The notes under the pieces: model-generated
The model's database searches: none
What the model saw: only the letters and a program-made list of their open reading frames with translations
Told to the model about the DNA's origin: nothing
Source: Candidatus Spyradenecus faecavium
Lineage (GTDB): Bacteria; Verrucomicrobiota; Kiritimatiellia; RFP12; DVOR01
Assembly: GCA_018713405.1 (NCBI GenBank)
Contig: DVOR01000161.1
Location: 1 to 7,822, forward strand
Direction: 5' to 3'
Length of the DNA stretch: 7,822 bases
Made by a program: the position numbers and the translations under genes
Shown here: positions 6,354-7,822 of the stretch, one piece after another
Layout of the letters: every line of letters starts with the position of its first letter
Position numbering within the stretch: the stretch's first letter is position 1

Positions 6354-7622
6354 TCACGCCTCCTTCCCCCGAACGTCCACCGCCCCCGTCACCACATCCG
6401 AAATCAGCCGAGCCTTCAGCTCCTTAAGGCAGTCGATTTGTTTCATAAGAACAGAAGAGGTCTCAGCAATTTTGATTACGGCGTTATCAAGATTGTAGAC
6501 AATTTCATCTTGTTCCTGAGGGGGAGGTAACAAAACCATCATGTTCAGGAGGTCTGTCGCATCTAAGGTTTGGCGAACACCTGCACCAAGTCCATTATAG
6601 ACATTGCGCAACCACAAATCATAATACTGATAAAAGAAGTACCGGACGTTGCATTTCTTTCGCGCAATAAGACGGAGATATGCAGAACTCATAACACCAC
6701 GTTCCGGGACTAAGCCTACGCGACTAGTTGAAACATTGTTGAGGTCAATCAGTTTGAAGACCAAATCGTTTGGATTGAATAATTGATAGGTTGCATAGCT
6801 TTGTGGAGAGAGACCAATTGGAGAATCCGAATTATTGCGAATAACACCATTGAGGGTCAAGGAAAGGACATTTTTCTCTTTATTACCAACGTTGAGGGTT
6901 TTTTCGGTAAAGAAGAGATATTTTGCTCGCTGAATATTCCAATGTTGTGGACATTGGGGATTCCATGGTATACCTGTGGCACGAAGGCCAACTTTGGATG
7001 TTTCTCCACAGACAGCCTGATGGATGATTTTCTTTTTCAGATTAACTAAGTCTTCGATTTGCCGCTGTTTGATGGCGATGAGTCGGTCGATTTGGGCGAC
7101 CTTCGCGTCGAGGAAGCGTACAATCCGGTCTTGCTCTTCCCGTGGCGGCACAGGAAGCCGCATACCTAAGAGCCTTTCTATGGGAATGGTTTTTCTCAGT
7201 CCAGAATACAACGGTTGCAATGCCTTCACATTGTCAAGTGCAAGGTAATAATAATAGATGAACCTTGCGTTCACACCATGAACCTGAAATATCGTGTATG
7301 CTCCTGTTATCATTCCTTCATATTCAGACAACCCGACAGTTCTTGGCGTCTCCTCTACGTCGAAAAGGCAAAAGACCATATTGCCCTTTTCTACAACTTT
7401 ATAGGTATCAAACGAGGCGGGGAATTTGCCTTTCCCAGAATCGATATCTCTGTGAATAACACCTCGCAACGTCAAGGACAACAATGGATAGTTCTTGGCG
7501 TCTCTACCAACTATCTTTGAGCTTTCGGTAAAGATGTTTTTGGCTCGTCGCTGCTCCCAATGGGCAGGGATTTGTGGGAGCCAGGGGAGGCCGGTTGGGC
7601 GGTAGGCGGGATAGGGCTTCAT
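6354..7622 (-). CDS. hsdS: Type I restriction-modification specificity subunit
   Basis: HsdS chooses the bipartite DNA target for both methylation and restriction. The 422-residue protein has two similar halves. Each starts with a matching segment (GLPWLPQIPAHWEQRRAKNI, 11-30; GIPWNPQCPQHWNIQRAKYL, 217-236) leading into a target recognition domain. Each recognition domain is followed by a proline-rich turn and a helical spacer (PPREEQDRIVRFLDAKV from 159; PPPQEQDEIVYNLDNAV from 366). It ends VTGAVDVR, close to the usual family ending. The two recognition domains also resemble each other (LLSLTLRGVI, 47-56; VLSLTLNGVI, 252-261). ATG at 7622 overlaps the hsdM stop by one base and has GAGGAGG four bases upstream. 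The recognition-domain DNA is clearly AT-richer (37-43 percent GC in sampled 60-base blocks) than the central spacer (58) and the N-terminal end (68). The frame is intact. Confidence 0.96.
   Translation of the reverse strand: MKPYPAYRPTGLPWLPQIPAHWEQRRAKNIFTESSKIVGRDAKNYPLLSLTLRGVIHRDIDSGKGKFPASFDTYKVVEKGNMVFCLFDVEETPRTVGLSEYEGMITGAYTIFQVHGVNARFIYYYYLALDNVKALQPLYSGLRKTIPIERLLGMRLPVPPREEQDRIVRFLDAKVAQIDRLIAIKQRQIEDLVNLKKKIIHQAVCGETSKVGLRATGIPWNPQCPQHWNIQRAKYLFFTEKTLNVGNKEKNVLSLTLNGVIRNNSDSPIGLSPQSYATYQLFNPNDLVFKLIDLNNVSTSRVGLVPERGVMSSAYLRLIARKKCNVRYFFYQYYDLWLRNVYNGLGAGVRQTLDATDLLNMMVLLPPPQEQDEIVYNLDNAVIKIAETSSVLMKQIDCLKELKARLISDVVTGAVDVRGKEA
6359..6365 (-). promoter_or_regulatory. Strong ribosome binding site of hsdR inside hsdS
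   Basis: AAGGAGG on the minus strand lies six bases before ATG at 6352 and within the last codons of hsdS. With only one base between the hsdS stop and the hsdR start, ribosomes ending on hsdS can restart on hsdR. Confidence 0.8.
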
Positions 7623-7822
7623 CAGGCCTCCTCGGTGATGGCGTGCATGAGAGAGGCGGCCTGGGCGTCGAGGGCGCGGAGGTCGGCAAGGATGTCGTTG
7701 AGGGTGCGAAGCTCGGCGGGCTTGTAGAAGTACTTGGTGAAGGAAATCTCGTAGCCCACCTGGGTCTTGGCGGGGTCGAGGTAGGCATCAGGGGCGTAGG
7801 GGCGGACCTCGTTCAGCAGGAA
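7622..7822 (-). CDS. hsdM: Type I restriction-modification methyltransferase subunit, 3' end
   Basis: The minus-strand frame is open from the right edge and ends with TGA at 7624-7622. This gives the last 66 residues, from FLLNEVRPYAPDAYLD to the end ALDAQAASLMHAITEEA. The stretch EVRPYAPDAYLD, then KTQVGYEISFTKYFYKP, then a helical tail is the characteristic C-terminus of HsdM N6-adenine methyltransferases (compare VGYEIPFTRHFY in relatives). The methyltransferase motifs lie off the window. The stop shares its A with the ATG of hsdS (TGATG), so the genes are translationally coupled in the order hsdM-hsdS-hsdR. By hand count 46 of the 66 codons end in C, the same style as argG and opposite to the start of hsdR. 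Confidence 0.92.
   Translation of the reverse strand, partial: FLLNEVRPYAPDAYLDPAKTQVGYEISFTKYFYKPAELRTLNDILADLRALDAQAASLMHAITEEA
7627..7633 (-). promoter_or_regulatory. Ribosome binding site of hsdS inside hsdM
   Basis: GAGGAGG on the minus strand lies four bases before the hsdS ATG at 7622 and within the last codons of hsdM. Together with the TGATG overlap it supports this start and coupled translation. Confidence 0.7.

Noticed and set aside
6783..7520. Several short plus-strand frames in the AT-rich part of hsdS
   Set aside because: They lie opposite an intact hsdS, have no convincing RBS or family signature, and are explained by chance starts in the AT-rich stretch.
6354..7622. Phase-variable or inverting hsdS
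   Set aside because: I see no long homopolymer or short tandem repeat in hsdS, no second hsdS and no recombinase in the window. The missing flank to the right could still hold one.
7504..7788. Minus-strand frame of 94 codons rich in P, S and T across the hsdM/hsdS junction
   Set aside because: It is out of frame with the clear HsdM C-terminus and HsdS N-terminus and has simple-sequence composition.

Overview
The window comes from a GC-rich bacterial chromosome with tightly packed genes. Most genes end their codons in C or G. No taxonomic marker is present. A short class I release-factor-like protein of the rescue type, a short ThiC, a divergent ArgG and GC-rich hairpin clusters with 9-base TCCTATTTG-type tandem repeats would suit a PVC-group bacterium (Verrucomicrobiota or Kiritimatiellota), but that is a low-confidence inference.

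Layout. Bases 2-277 (+) hold the end of a release-factor-like gene whose catalytic GGQ part lies off the left edge. Bases 278-521 are non-coding between convergent genes and hold four hairpins and a 9-base tandem repeat. thiC (522-1838, -) and argG (1925-3166, +) diverge from an 86-base gap that carries two mirrored extended -10 promoters. A clear rho-independent terminator (3180-3220) follows argG. Next comes a non-coding stretch (3221-3424) with one near-perfect palindrome and one long nested imperfect palindrome. The rest, 3425-7822 (-), is a type I restriction-modification operon read right to left: the 3' end of hsdM, then complete hsdS, then complete hsdR.

How the genes work together. 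ThiC makes the pyrimidine half of thiamine and ArgG makes argininosuccinate for arginine. They share only a promoter region and no pathway. The three Hsd subunits form one complex: HsdS recognises DNA, HsdM methylates it, and HsdR cuts and translocates unmodified DNA. Stop and start codons touch (1-base overlap for hsdM/hsdS, 1-base gap for hsdS/hsdR), and each start has a strong Shine-Dalgarno sequence, so the operon is translationally coupled.

I see no new kind of system here. The most interesting signal is the mosaic make-up of the restriction operon. The end of hsdM uses C-ending codons, the start of hsdR uses G-ending codons, and the two recognition domains of hsdS between them are much more AT-rich. 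This suggests assembly by recombination through hsdS. The intergenic palindromes are the next best leads.
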